Part shown: piece by piece, positions 15,781 through 24,580 of the stretch
Layout of the letters: each line of letters begins with the position of its first letter
Position numbering within the stretch: position 1 is the stretch's first letter
DNA from: Sphingobacterium thalpophilum
GTDB taxonomy: Bacteria > Bacteroidota > Bacteroidia > Sphingobacteriales > Sphingobacteriaceae
Assembly (NCBI RefSeq): GCF_901482695.1
Contig: NZ_LR590484.1
Location: forward strand, 992,001-1,056,000
DNA: 64,000 nucleotides
Direction: 5' to 3'
Translations under genes and position numbers: made by a program
The notes under the pieces: model-generated
What the model was told of the DNA's origin: nothing
Databases searched by the model: none
Seen by the model: only the letters and a program-made list of their open reading frames with translations

Positions 15781-18700
15781 CTATTCAGCGATGACAGCAA
15801 ATTCTGCCCCGGAAGCGAAATCATCCCCGCGCTGTGAGCTCAACGCTGTAAACCGGATGTAACGCCCTTTAACGGGATTTTCAAAGCGGACAGTTTTGAG
15901 TTTTTTGCTGCGCTCGAATGAGGCCGACATCAGATCTTCCCAGTTTTTACCATCTTTACTTACCTGAATTTTATAATCCTTTATATCACCATTGGAACCA
16001 TCCTGCCTCGGCAAAAATGTAAATCCCTTGATCGTCTTTATACTCCCGGCATCAAAATCAACCCAATGCGGATATTGCGCGACGGTTACGGAATACATGG
16101 TATGCCAGATGGACGATGGATCCCCATCTAACAAGTTGGCTGCATTTCCCTCTCCCGTCTCCTGACTCGAAGCAAATACAACTTCCATAGGTACGGTCTC
16201 AATTTTCGTGTATTGCTGCGTCACCTTCAATTTCTCATTCCCCTGATACCAAGCCGTCACATTTCCGCCCTGACGCAGGTCAAAAGCTGCTGTATACCTC
16301 TTGGCTTTCCCATTGTTCACGCTATAGACAATAGGCTCTACGGCATTTTCAGAGAGAACGGATACCTCACCGCTACTAGCCCGGGTAATCGAAATAGGTA
16401 CGTCTCCAGCTGCAGCGACATGAGCCTGTTCTCTTAAATTAGCCTGTTGCACCGGACGGATAAGGAAGCCCAACGAAGTTGGAACAGCCTTTACGCGGTC
16501 TTTTTCCAATGGTGGCCCTTGTCCACAGCTATTCCCACCTAGCCCCGTAACTGCCGCATCCAGATGCAGATGCACGCCAGAACTTCTGGGTAATTGGTGT
16601 GGATGTGGCGCAAATGTGAGTTCTAGCTCGCTATATTCCAAAGCAGAGGTAGACAAACGGTCTTTTGCAACAAAGAGCACACCTTGTCCGCTGTCGTTGG
16701 TCAGGGCAGCCCAGCGGACATCTTCATTATTACTCATGCTCTGCGGATTAGGCCATGGCACAAACTGATCTTTTACAGTACTTTTGTGCAGTTCAATAAA
16801 TTGTGCAGTTTTGCGATCTGCATAATTATTGATCGGCCCGCGGCCGTAATAACTGTAGTTATGGTATTCGCCCGGCAATTGTAGCGAGTAGCCCAGCCGC
16901 GCGAGCACAACACTGGCATTATTCGATGTCACGCTCGAAGACAGCTCAATCGAACCATCTTTATAAATCGTCCAGATCTGGTTGCTCGTGAATTTAAAGT
17001 CGTCCTCACCAAACGGCTTGTCGCTATGTTCCTTGAGAGAATAGGTTCCTGAGGTCCCCCCCAATAAGGAAGCTCCGTAAGGTGCTTGAGATTCTACAGT
17101 GTAAGTTAGTATGAGCGCACCGTCTTTCCTGGTATAACTATCCGCCGAGAGCACTTTATGTTTGAGGTTGTGCAGCCCTTTCTCAAACCATTGTTGATAA
17201 GCCCAGTTATCATTGTCCACCGGAGCGCGTAACACATCCAGCCTAGGTCCTTCGCCTTCGCGGATAATCTGTTTATTGCCATACAGCAGGCTATGAATCG
17301 TGCCTGTTTTATTGTCAAATTTGGCGACAAACTGCTCGCCTTTTATAACTTGTAAATCACCTTCTTTATTCAGTACAGGAGTACTGCCCTTTGCCACTGT
17401 AGCCATAGACGGTTTATTCTGAGCTGCTTTGACAAACAGTTGCTCCTCCATCTGCACATAGCCTTTATCCGCCCAGGCGCTGTTCTCTTTCAGTAAGAAC
17501 TGTACTTTTATAAAGTATTCGGAGCCCGCATCCAGTTTTTCATAACCGATAGGTAACACGATCTGCCTACGTTGACGTGGCCCAGGTAGCTCCGACGCAG
17601 GCAGGATGCCGCCGCTTCCCTCCACCTCGACGCCATCTTTATATAGCGACCATCGTGCATTATACTCGCTCAGATCTTTGAAGTAGTTTTTATTAAACAG
17701 CTCAATTTTACCCGCTTGCATATTGATGGCGGTGACGGCCACATTCTGGTATACCTTTTTTACTTCGTAATACTGAGGTTTGGGTTTCATATCGGCAAAT
17801 ATTAGCCCATTGTTGACAAAAGTACCGTCATTTGGCTTATCGCCAAAGTCTCCTCCATACGCCAGGAAGCGTTCACCGGTATTTTTATCATAGTAGTACA
17901 TGGCCTGGTCGATCCAGTCCCAGATTGCGCCTCCCATGAAAAAGTTGGTCGATTCAATTGCCTCCCAATAGTCGATCAAGTTTCCGGCAGCATTGCCCAT
18001 GGAATGCGCATACTCTGAAATATGGAAGGGATATTTTAACTTATACGTCCCTTTTACGGCACCCCTCACCCAGTCGATGGAAGGATACTGATTTGAACCT
18101 ATATCAACAATAGCGTTGTTCCGCTCATACTGCACAGGTCTTGATGTATCTATTTTCTTGATGGCTTCATAGGCTGCCACAAAATTATTGCCCGGTCCGG
18201 CTTCATTTCCAAGCGACCAGATCACCACGGAAGGATGATTGATCGTCGCACGGACCATTTCAATATTACGTGCCACATGCGCTGCTTTCCATTCCGGCAC
18301 ATGAGAAAGAGATTCTTTCCCATAATAATACTGGTGACTCTCAATATTGGCTTCATCTTCAAGGTAAATACCATATTTATCACAGAGATAATACCAGTAT
18401 GCTGGTTCAGGATAATGCGAATTACGGACATGGTTAATATTAGCGCGTTTCATCAACCTCACTTCGGCTTCCATCTGTTCACGGGTCACCACCTTGCCGT
18501 GTTTGGGATTGGTCTCGTGCCGGTTGACACCCTTCAGTTTAACAGTCTTACCGTTGACATAAAAGTAACGTCCAGCCAAACCAAATTCGTCATCGCTGGC
18601 CTTGGTGTCCTTAATTTCAACTTTCCGAAAGCCCACATAGGTCGAAACTACTTCCACTGTCCGGTTTTTCCTGTCCTTTAATTCTGCAACCAGGGTGTAA

Positions 18701-19842
18701 CGGTGAGGTAATTCAGCAGACCATTTATTTGGATGCTTTACGGCCAAAATGGCCCCTATCGTATGTGTCGTTTTCGCATCGAGTTCAGGTACGGCAGCGA
18801 TCGTTTCTGCCCGGTCAACTAAGGTATTCTGGTCGCTATATAGTTCGTTTTGGTATAAGGAATACGCAATCTTATAGCCAGCGGCTTTTTTACCACTCAG
18901 ATTGCGGACGTTCGTCCTGATTTTTAGTGTACCATCCACATAGTTACTATCCAATTCGGGTATCGCTGCCAGATCTTGTATCTGTATTTTCGGGGTCGAC
19001 GTCAATGCGACATCCCGGAATATGCCGGGAAGCCTGAACATATCCTGATCCTCCAAAAATGACGCATCCGAATTACGGTAGACTTCAACCGCCAGAACGT
19101 TCTCTGCTCCAGGCTTCAAAAAAGTGGTGATATTAAACGAAGCTACATTTCTTGAATTCTTTGAAAACCCCACATACTTACCGTTGATCCAGAGGTAGAA
19201 GAAAGAATCGACGCCATCAAAATTGATAAAAACTTCACGGCCATCCCAGGTTGCTGGAACGGTAAAGTTACGTCTATATGAGCCTACTTCATTGCGATAA
19301 ACGTAAGTCGTCCAGTCTTTTGCCGGCGTCCGCATGACGCCGCCGCGCCAGTCATCGGTTTTCACCTGATGGTGAAAGATAACCCGCTGATTTGTATAAA
19401 TCGGCACACCGTATTTTAGACTGCCATCTTTTTGGATACCAAAGATATTCCAGCTCATCGGAACGGGGACCGACTCCCAGGCAGTCACATCGTATCTGGG
19501 ATCGAAGAAATCCTTTGGCCGCTCCTCCGGCGTCTTTACCCAATGGAATTTCCAGTTCCCATTTAAAGAAAGCCAGAAATCACTATGCTCTGGAAGTACT
19601 TTTCGGGCACTTTCAACGTTTTTAAAAGAGAAAAAGGAGGCGTGTGGCAGCTCCTTATTGAGGGCCAATAGCTGGGGGGATTCCCATTCATGACCACTGG
19701 GGGCCAGCGTGTGTTCATACTGAAAGCCGGGGATATGTGGGTTAGGAGATTGTGCGGCTGCGGGACGAAAACCGAACGGCAGCAGTGAGGCCAAAATGGT
19801 TGAAAAAAAGATAGATTTTCTTAACATCATGTATGTAAGCAT
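15781..19842 (-). CDS. Glycoside hydrolase family 2 beta-galactosidase with C-terminal F5/8-type (discoidin) domain
   Basis: A 1353-aa exported LacZ-type enzyme. After a signal peptide (to about residue 30, PAAAQ) come the GH2 sugar-binding domain (about 70-300, with LNGNWKFHW and SFLEDQDMFRLPGIFRDV), the immunoglobulin-like domain and the TIM barrel. The acid/base is Glu547 in SLGNEAGPG and the nucleophile Glu610 in HISEYAHSMGN. A beta-galactosidase small-chain domain follows (about 830-1110), and the last 140 residues look like an F5/8-type C carbohydrate-binding module. This architecture is typical of Bacteroidota periplasmic enzymes that degrade host or plant glycans. Alternative starts at 19830 or 19827 are equally possible. 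No SusCD pair is adjacent. Confidence 0.9.
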   Translation of the reverse strand: MLTYMMLRKSIFFSTILASLLPFGFRPAAAQSPNPHIPGFQYEHTLAPSGHEWESPQLLALNKELPHASFFSFKNVESARKVLPEHSDFWLSLNGNWKFHWVKTPEERPKDFFDPRYDVTAWESVPVPMSWNIFGIQKDGSLKYGVPIYTNQRVIFHHQVKTDDWRGGVMRTPAKDWTTYVYRNEVGSYRRNFTVPATWDGREVFINFDGVDSFFYLWINGKYVGFSKNSRNVASFNITTFLKPGAENVLAVEVYRNSDASFLEDQDMFRLPGIFRDVALTSTPKIQIQDLAAIPELDSNYVDGTLKIRTNVRNLSGKKAAGYKIAYSLYQNELYSDQNTLVDRAETIAAVPELDAKTTHTIGAILAVKHPNKWSAELPHRYTLVAELKDRKNRTVEVVSTYVGFRKVEIKDTKASDDEFGLAGRYFYVNGKTVKLKGVNRHETNPKHGKVVTREQMEAEVRLMKRANINHVRNSHYPEPAYWYYLCDKYGIYLEDEANIESHQYYYGKESLSHVPEWKAAHVARNIEMVRATINHPSVVIWSLGNEAGPGNNFVAAYEAIKKIDTSRPVQYERNNAIVDIGSNQYPSIDWVRGAVKGTYKLKYPFHISEYAHSMGNAAGNLIDYWEAIESTNFFMGGAIWDWIDQAMYYYDKNTGERFLAYGGDFGDKPNDGTFVNNGLIFADMKPKPQYYEVKKVYQNVAVTAINMQAGKIELFNKNYFKDLSEYNARWSLYKDGVEVEGSGGILPASELPGPRQRRQIVLPIGYEKLDAGSEYFIKVQFLLKENSAWADKGYVQMEEQLFVKAAQNKPSMATVAKGSTPVLNKEGDLQVIKGEQFVAKFDNKTGTIHSLLYGNKQIIREGEGPRLDVLRAPVDNDNWAYQQWFEKGLHNLKHKVLSADSYTRKDGALILTYTVESQAPYGASLLGGTSGTYSLKEHSDKPFGEDDFKFTSNQIWTIYKDGSIELSSSVTSNNASVVLARLGYSLQLPGEYHNYSYYGRGPINNYADRKTAQFIELHKSTVKDQFVPWPNPQSMSNNEDVRWAALTNDSGQGVLFVAKDRLSTSALEYSELELTFAPHPHQLPRSSGVHLHLDAAVTGLGGNSCGQGPPLEKDRVKAVPTSLGFLIRPVQQANLREQAHVAAAGDVPISITRASSGEVSVLSENAVEPIVYSVNNGKAKRYTAAFDLRQGGNVTAWYQGNEKLKVTQQYTKIETVPMEVVFASSQETGEGNAANLLDGDPSSIWHTMYSVTVAQYPHWVDFDAGSIKTIKGFTFLPRQDGSNGDIKDYKIQVSKDGKNWEDLMSASFERSKKLKTVRFENPVKGRYIRFTALSSQRGDDFASGAEFAVIAE

Positions 19843-19858
19843 TTTAATTCAGGACGAC

Positions 19859-19890
19859 CAAATGTAAGTTCATTTTATAGGAATAACAAG
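19859..19890 (-). promoter_or_regulatory. Putative promoter of the GH2 gene
   Basis: Read on the minus strand: CTTG, 20 bp, TACATTTG, ending 17 bases before ATG 19842. Confidence 0.6.
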
Positions 19891-20110
19891 CAGATAGTCA
19901 AAGCACTCGATTGCGAAACTTTTTCGATACATAAAATAAAGCAAGCAACTGGAATAGAAGAGCAAAAAAACAAATGCTTTCGCTTTCAAGGAATAAGCTG
20001 TATTTTTGATTATAGATTTCGCATTCAACAAATAAAAGTTTACGTTTGAAAATATTTTGAATATTTTCATTTTTCAACGGGTTACAATTTAAGCATTAAG
20101 GTATTAATAG

Positions 20111-20683
20111 GTGAGTAAATTCGGTAAATCAATCCTGCTAGAAGATGATGAGCAAATCATTGAAGGCATTAAGGGCGGAAGCAGCTTAGCGATAGATACT
20201 ATCTATAAGCGGTATTACCCCTCCATAAGCCATATGATACTGCAAAACAACGGAAGTGAGGATGAAGCAAAAGATATCTTTCAGGAGGCTGTAATCGTGC
20301 TCTATGACAAAGTGACCAAAGGTGATTTTGAGCTCAGCAGCAAGCTAAAGACATATCTTTACTCCATTTGCCGAAGGCTTTGGCTTAAACAGCTCAATCG
20401 TGCTGGTTTTGGCAATAGTGACATTAGCGGCTATGAAGATTCCCTTTTTGAGGAGGAAGATTTACAGCAGCATCAAGAACTCGAAAAGAAGTTCGATCAA
20501 ATGGAACTGGCGCTGGAGAAAATGGGAGAACCGTGTAAGACCATCTTATATGATTTCTATATCTTAAACCACTCGATGCAGGACATCTGTGAAAAGTTTG
20601 GTTACACCAATACAGATAACGCCAAGACTCAAAAATATAAATGCCTGCAGAGGCTGAAAAAAATATTTTTTTCAACAGAGTAA
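20111..20683 (+). CDS. Sigma-70 family (ECF-type) RNA polymerase sigma factor
   Basis: A 190-aa ECF-type sigma factor. Region 2 spans about residues 25-95 (AIDTIYKRYYPSISHMI, EDEAKDIFQEAVIVLYDKV, LKTYLYSICRRLWLKQL) and region 4 about 120-185 (MGEPCKTILYDFY, HSMQDICEKFGYTNTDNAKTQKYKCLQRLKK). The start is GTG at 20111; the next in-frame ATG would remove region 2. An acidic linker (YEDSLFEEEDLQQHQELEKK) joins the regions. A membrane protease gene with an anti-sigma-like N-terminus starts 14 bases after its stop and is very likely co-transcribed, so that protein may control this sigma factor. Confidence 0.87.
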   Translation: MSKFGKSILLEDDEQIIEGIKGGSSLAIDTIYKRYYPSISHMILQNNGSEDEAKDIFQEAVIVLYDKVTKGDFELSSKLKTYLYSICRRLWLKQLNRAGFGNSDISGYEDSLFEEEDLQQHQELEKKFDQMELALEKMGEPCKTILYDFYILNHSMQDICEKFGYTNTDNAKTQKYKCLQRLKKIFFSTE

Positions 20684-20697
20684 ATTTGAGTAACACC

Positions 20698-21813
20698 ATG
20701 GGAACAATGAATCAAAGCGAATTTTTCGAGTGGGCTGACCAATATCTCCGCGGCGAGTTAGCAGCGGCAGAACAAGCAGCATTCGAATCTTTCTGTGCTG
20801 AACACCCTTCCTATGCTGCCCAATTACAACAACATCGCGATTTTGTTGCTCATATGAAAGAGACAAGCCAAAGGCTTGATTTCAAAAACGCATTGGCAAA
20901 ATCAGCTAAAGAATACCATCAATCTCAGAGCAGAACCACCAAAGTGGTTCCAATGAAACAGTCCGCTGTTATTTCTCTTTGGGAGCGAATCAAAGCAAGT
21001 TCTTTAGTAGCGGCGGTAGTGGCCGTATTTGCAGTATTTGGCACATTATGGTTAAGTGGTTATTATAGCAACCTGGAAAAAGCATCTTCTGATTACAGTG
21101 CTTTGCGCCGTGATATGAACAATGTCAAAAAGAATGTGAATGCGCACAATGCAGCAATTAGGGATATCAATGACAAGAAATCAGTAACGGCCGGTGAAAG
21201 CCAATTTGGTGCGACTGGTTTTATGCTCACCACCGATGGTTATGTGGTCACCAATTACCACGTCATCAGCGGGGCTGATTCCATCTATTTACAGAACAGT
21301 AAAGGCGAGTCGTACAAAGCTCAGGTTGTCCATACGGATGCCAGCAAGGATCTAGCGATCCTGTACATCGCAGATAAGAATTTCAAAAAGGTTAAAAGTC
21401 TGCCCTATACCTTCAAAACATCAACTTCAGATTTAGGGGAAGATATCTATACGATTGGTTTTCCTAGAGACGAAGCAGTGTACGGGCAGGGCTACCTCAG
21501 CTCATCCACAGGTTACGCCGGAGACACGATTGCATATCAGATCTCTGTCCCTGTCAACCCGGGCAACAGTGGCGGCCCTGTACTGGATAGCAAAGGAAAC
21601 GTAATCGGAATTATATCGGGTAAACAAAGAGGAATCGATGGTGCTGCATTTGCCATTAAAACCAAATCCATAATGAATGCGATTGCAGCTATCCCAACGG
21701 ACTCATTGTCGGCTGAAGTAAAAATTAATAAGAAAAACACGTTGGCAGGTCTGCCAAGAACCGAACAGATCAAAAAACTACAGGACTATATTTATATGGT
21801 CAAAGTATATTAA
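20698..21813 (+). CDS. Membrane-anchored trypsin-like serine protease with anti-sigma-like N-terminal region
   Basis: A 371-aa protein in three parts. Residues about 1-75 are acidic and helical (FFEWADQYLRGELAAAEQAAFE), resembling the cytoplasmic tails of Bacteroidota anti-sigma factors. A single membrane segment lies at about 100-122 (SSLVAAVVAVFAVFGTLWLS). After a short coiled-coil-like stretch comes a trypsin-like domain with the triad His in TNYHVISGADS, Asp in DASKDLAIL and Ser in NPGNSGGPV, of the HtrA/DegS type but without a PDZ domain. ATG 20698 or 20707 is the likely start; the longer frame from 20641 lies inside the sigma gene. The topology puts the protease in the periplasm and the anti-sigma-like part in the cytoplasm. 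Confidence 0.82.
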   Translation: MGTMNQSEFFEWADQYLRGELAAAEQAAFESFCAEHPSYAAQLQQHRDFVAHMKETSQRLDFKNALAKSAKEYHQSQSRTTKVVPMKQSAVISLWERIKASSLVAAVVAVFAVFGTLWLSGYYSNLEKASSDYSALRRDMNNVKKNVNAHNAAIRDINDKKSVTAGESQFGATGFMLTTDGYVVTNYHVISGADSIYLQNSKGESYKAQVVHTDASKDLAILYIADKNFKKVKSLPYTFKTSTSDLGEDIYTIGFPRDEAVYGQGYLSSSTGYAGDTIAYQISVPVNPGNSGGPVLDSKGNVIGIISGKQRGIDGAAFAIKTKSIMNAIAAIPTDSLSAEVKINKKNTLAGLPRTEQIKKLQDYIYMVKVY

Positions 21814-21831
21814 ACTGTAATTTTAATGCCC

Positions 21832-21867
21832 AAAAAAAGGTAGTGCTCAAGCACTGCCTTTTTTTAT
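21832..21867 (+). terminator. Terminator of the sigma/protease operon
   Basis: The stem AAGGTAGTGC/GCACTGCCTT (one U-G pair) has a TCAA loop and is flanked by A7 and T7. Confidence 0.92.
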
Positions 21868-22017
21868 TTAAAATACCTTCTTTTTATCGGTCCGAAAGAA
21901 ACATTCTATTTTCAGCGCTATCAAGGTTTGCGGTAACATCAGCTAATGGCCAGCGTACGGAAATAACCTTAAGATACGTCGACGGAGAGAGAGAGAGGAC
22001 GATAAGCCGTTAAAATA
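21868..22017. other. Intergenic region with short GA microsatellite
   Basis: There is no gene. The only notable item is a short GAGAGAGAGAGAGG run near 21985-21998. Confidence 0.4.
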
Positions 22018-22047
22018 AAAACGTCAATCTTATGGAAGATTGACGTT
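22018..22047 (-). terminator. Terminator of the peroxiredoxin gene
   Basis: The stem AAACGTCAATCTT/AAGATTGACGTTT has a 4-5 base loop and is followed on the minus strand by a T-rich TTTTATTTTAA tail. Confidence 0.85.
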
Positions 22048-22079
22048 TGCATAACAGGCACATCACTTTTGTCGAACAC

Positions 22080-22715
22080 TTACAGGTTCGGTTGTGGCGT
22101 TGTCCTCAAATACGGTTTGATTTCCTTGTAACCTTTCGGGAACTTAGCTGGAATATCTTCTGTTTTGATAGCTGGTACGACAATCACATCTTCGCCATGT
22201 TTCCAGTCCGCAGGTGTAGCCACCTGATAGTCTGCCGTCAATTGCAAAGAGTCGATGACGCGCAAAATCTCGTCAAAATTCCTTCCTGTAGACGCGGGGT
22301 AGGTTAATGTCAACTTTATTTTCTTGTCCGGCCCGATAATAAACACTGAACGTACCGTTGCTGTTGCAGATGCATTGGGATGAATCATATCGTACAATTC
22401 CGCAATGTGACGGTCCTCATCGGCAATGACAGGAAAGTTTACTTCTGTCTGCTGCGTTTCGTTAATATCGTTGATCCAGTCCAGATGATCACTTACGCTG
22501 TCAACACTTAGGGCAATAGCTTTAACACCACGTTTGTCGAACTCAGATTTTAGTTTTGCCGTACGGCCCAGCTCTGTTGTACATACCGGAGTGTAATCAG
22601 ACGGATGTGAGAAAAATACCACCCAGCTATCTTTAATATAATCGTGAAAATCAATTTCACCGATGGTTGTCTGCGCCTTAAAGTTTGGCGCTTCGTCTCC
22701 TAATCTTAAACTCAT
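22080..22715 (-). CDS. 1-Cys peroxiredoxin (Prx6/AhpC-TSA family)
   Basis: A 211-aa peroxiredoxin of the Prx6 group that reduces H2O2 and organic peroxides. The peroxidatic residue is Cys45 in HPSDYTPVCTTELG. It is the only cysteine in the protein, so a resolving thiol must come from elsewhere, as in the 1-Cys class. The C-terminal dimerisation extension (ATPADWKHGEDVIV to PYLRTTPQPNL) is complete. It is transcribed alone from a well-formed promoter, with an inverted repeat overlapping the -7 box that might bind a redox regulator. Confidence 0.92.
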   Translation of the reverse strand: MSLRLGDEAPNFKAQTTIGEIDFHDYIKDSWVVFFSHPSDYTPVCTTELGRTAKLKSEFDKRGVKAIALSVDSVSDHLDWINDINETQQTEVNFPVIADEDRHIAELYDMIHPNASATATVRSVFIIGPDKKIKLTLTYPASTGRNFDEILRVIDSLQLTADYQVATPADWKHGEDVIVVPAIKTEDIPAKFPKGYKEIKPYLRTTPQPNL

Positions 22716-22754
22716 AATCTTTTTGTTTAAATCTGTTCAAAACTACATACTCTA

Positions 22755-22785
22755 CAAATATAGTAGATTAAAATTAGCAAACAAA
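22755..22785 (-). promoter_or_regulatory. Promoter of the peroxiredoxin gene with overlapping inverted repeat
   Basis: On the minus strand: TTTG at 22785-22782, 19 bp, TATATTTG at 22762-22755. The -7 box sits inside a TCTAC/GTAGA inverted repeat (22751-22767), a possible operator. Confidence 0.8.
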
Positions 22786-22834
22786 TAATTGGCCAAATTC
22801 TTAGATTAAAATGAAAAATCTATTTATATAATAA

Positions 22835-22865
22835 TATGCTTGCATAATATATATTCGTATATTTG
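22835..22865 (+). promoter_or_regulatory. Putative promoter of the acyl-CoA dehydrogenase gene
   Basis: TATATTTG at 22858-22865 with a TATG at the -33 position 19 bp upstream. It implies a leader of about 105 bases containing a CAGCG/CGCTG hairpin. Confidence 0.55.
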
Positions 22866-22974
22866 GGTAAGTCAGGTAAATAGACAGATTTACAGCGTTG
22901 ACTCGCTGAAAGCGTATTGCCTACAGGGGTAGACATATCCGAAAAATAATTGATAAACCTCAAATTAGTAGACC

Positions 22975-24111
22975 ATGAACTTTGAACTAAGCGAAGAACA
23001 CAAGATGATCCGTGATGCAGCGCGGGAGTTTGCCCAAGAACTAAAGGCGGGTGTGATACAGCGCGACGAAGACGCTCAATTTCCCTCCGAATTTGTCCGC
23101 AAAATGGCTGAACTGGGCTTCATGGGCATTATGACGCCCGAAATATACGGAGGCTCTGGAATGGATACGTTAGCCTATGTACTAGTGCTCGAGGAGATCG
23201 CCAAAATCGATGCTTCCACCGCAGTCATTGTCTCAGCACATAACTCACTGGTGTTATATGGTCTCCATGCTTTCGGAACCGAAGAACAGAAACAAAAGTA
23301 TCTTGTCCCCCTGGCTAAAGGCGAAATGCTAGGCGCTTTCGCCTTGTCCGAACCTGAAGCGGGATCGGACGCTACGTCACAGCATACCATCGCGGAGGAC
23401 AAAGGCGACCATTACCTGTTGAATGGAACCAAAAATTGGATCACCAATGGCGGTCACGCCGATATCTACATCGTCATTGCGCAGACTCACCCCGAAAAAG
23501 GCCACAAGGGAATCAATGCGCTGATTGTGGAAAAAGGATTACCGGGCTTCACTATCGGTCCTAAAGAGAATAAACTGGGCATACGCAGTTCGGACACACA
23601 CTCACTGCTATTTTCTGATGTGAGGGTACCAAAAGAAAACCGCATTGGTGAGGATGGCTTCGGATTTAAGTTCGCCATGAAAACCTTGGATGGCGGACGC
23701 ATCGGCATAGCAGCTCAGGCCCTGGGCATTGCCGCCGGCGCCTACGACCTCGCACTCGCATATTCCAAAGAAAGGAAAACTTTCGGAAAACCAATTGCCG
23801 AACATCAGGCGATACAGTTCAAACTCGCTGACATGGATGTTGATATTGAAACTGCCAGACTATTGACCTACAAAGCGGCCTGGACTAAGGATCAGGGGCT
23901 ACCTTATGGTAAAGAAGCTGCTATGGCCAAACTACATGCTTCGGAGGTAGCTATGAAGCATACTGTAGAGGCTATACAGATCCATGGTGGTTATGGTTAT
24001 GTGAAAGAATACCATGTCGAACGTCTGATGCGCGATGCCAAAATCACACAAATCTACGAGGGAACTTCTGAGATACAACGGTTGGTCATCGCCCGTGAAA
24101 TTCTACGTTAA
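22975..24111 (+). CDS. Acyl-CoA dehydrogenase (short/medium-chain type)
   Basis: A 378-aa flavoprotein that introduces the alpha,beta double bond into acyl-CoA in beta-oxidation and passes electrons to ETF. FAD- and substrate-binding signatures are intact ([50 protein letters not shown]). The catalytic base is Glu362 in YEGTSEIQR, the position used by butyryl-/medium-chain enzymes. The length is standard. It stands alone, without ETF or other beta-oxidation genes nearby. Exact chain length is not readable by eye. Confidence 0.9.
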   Translation: MNFELSEEHKMIRDAAREFAQELKAGVIQRDEDAQFPSEFVRKMAELGFMGIMTPEIYGGSGMDTLAYVLVLEEIAKIDASTAVIVSAHNSLVLYGLHAFGTEEQKQKYLVPLAKGEMLGAFALSEPEAGSDATSQHTIAEDKGDHYLLNGTKNWITNGGHADIYIVIAQTHPEKGHKGINALIVEKGLPGFTIGPKENKLGIRSSDTHSLLFSDVRVPKENRIGEDGFGFKFAMKTLDGGRIGIAAQALGIAAGAYDLALAYSKERKTFGKPIAEHQAIQFKLADMDVDIETARLLTYKAAWTKDQGLPYGKEAAMAKLHASEVAMKHTVEAIQIHGGYGYVKEYHVERLMRDAKITQIYEGTSEIQRLVIAREILR

Positions 24112-24167
24112 AACTTCTTATTGCTAGTAACCGGGAGTGCTGTTGTGTTTAAATGCCGCCGGGACAT

Positions 24168-24572
24168 TTAGGAGTTGTTCAATTTACTGTCAATCAAAGC
24201 CAGATATTGGTAGTCTTGAAAATCAAAACTAGCTGTTTCGGTCATTGCCAGATTGAGAAGCAGTTTTGCTTTGCCCAATAGGTTCTTTTGTTCATCAGGC
24301 TTCGCCTGCATACCATCGAACAGCAGGGTCAATGCCAGCGGACGCAGCTGCTGCGGCTGAAGCTCTGCCTTGACATAAGCTATCAGATCACTTTCAGCAA
24401 GCTGCAAGAAATGTATCCTGTCTTTTTCGAAGAACTTCTGATAAGCAGTGTCAAATACAGCAGGATCGTCAGCCTCCGTCAGTGCATGGTGGCCTTCTGT
24501 CCATATGCGCAGAAATTTACCGATCTCTTCGATCCAGTTCAACAATACATCTTTCTTATAACTTAATCCCAT
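24168..24572 (-). CDS. Unknown protein co-transcribed with proBA
   Basis: A 134-aa, mostly helical, soluble protein that I do not recognise. It has no signal peptide, membrane segment or catalytic motif. The sequence opens GLSYKKDVLLNWIEEIGKFL and contains LQPQQLRPLALTLLFDG. Its start codon lies only 8 bases after the proA stop on the same strand, so it belongs to the proB-proA transcript. It could be a structural or regulatory accessory; nothing in the sequence supports a more exact role. Confidence 0.65.
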   Translation of the reverse strand: MGLSYKKDVLLNWIEEIGKFLRIWTEGHHALTEADDPAVFDTAYQKFFEKDRIHFLQLAESDLIAYVKAELQPQQLRPLALTLLFDGMQAKPDEQKNLLGKAKLLLNLAMTETASFDFQDYQYLALIDSKLNNS

Positions 24573-24580
24573 GATTTATT

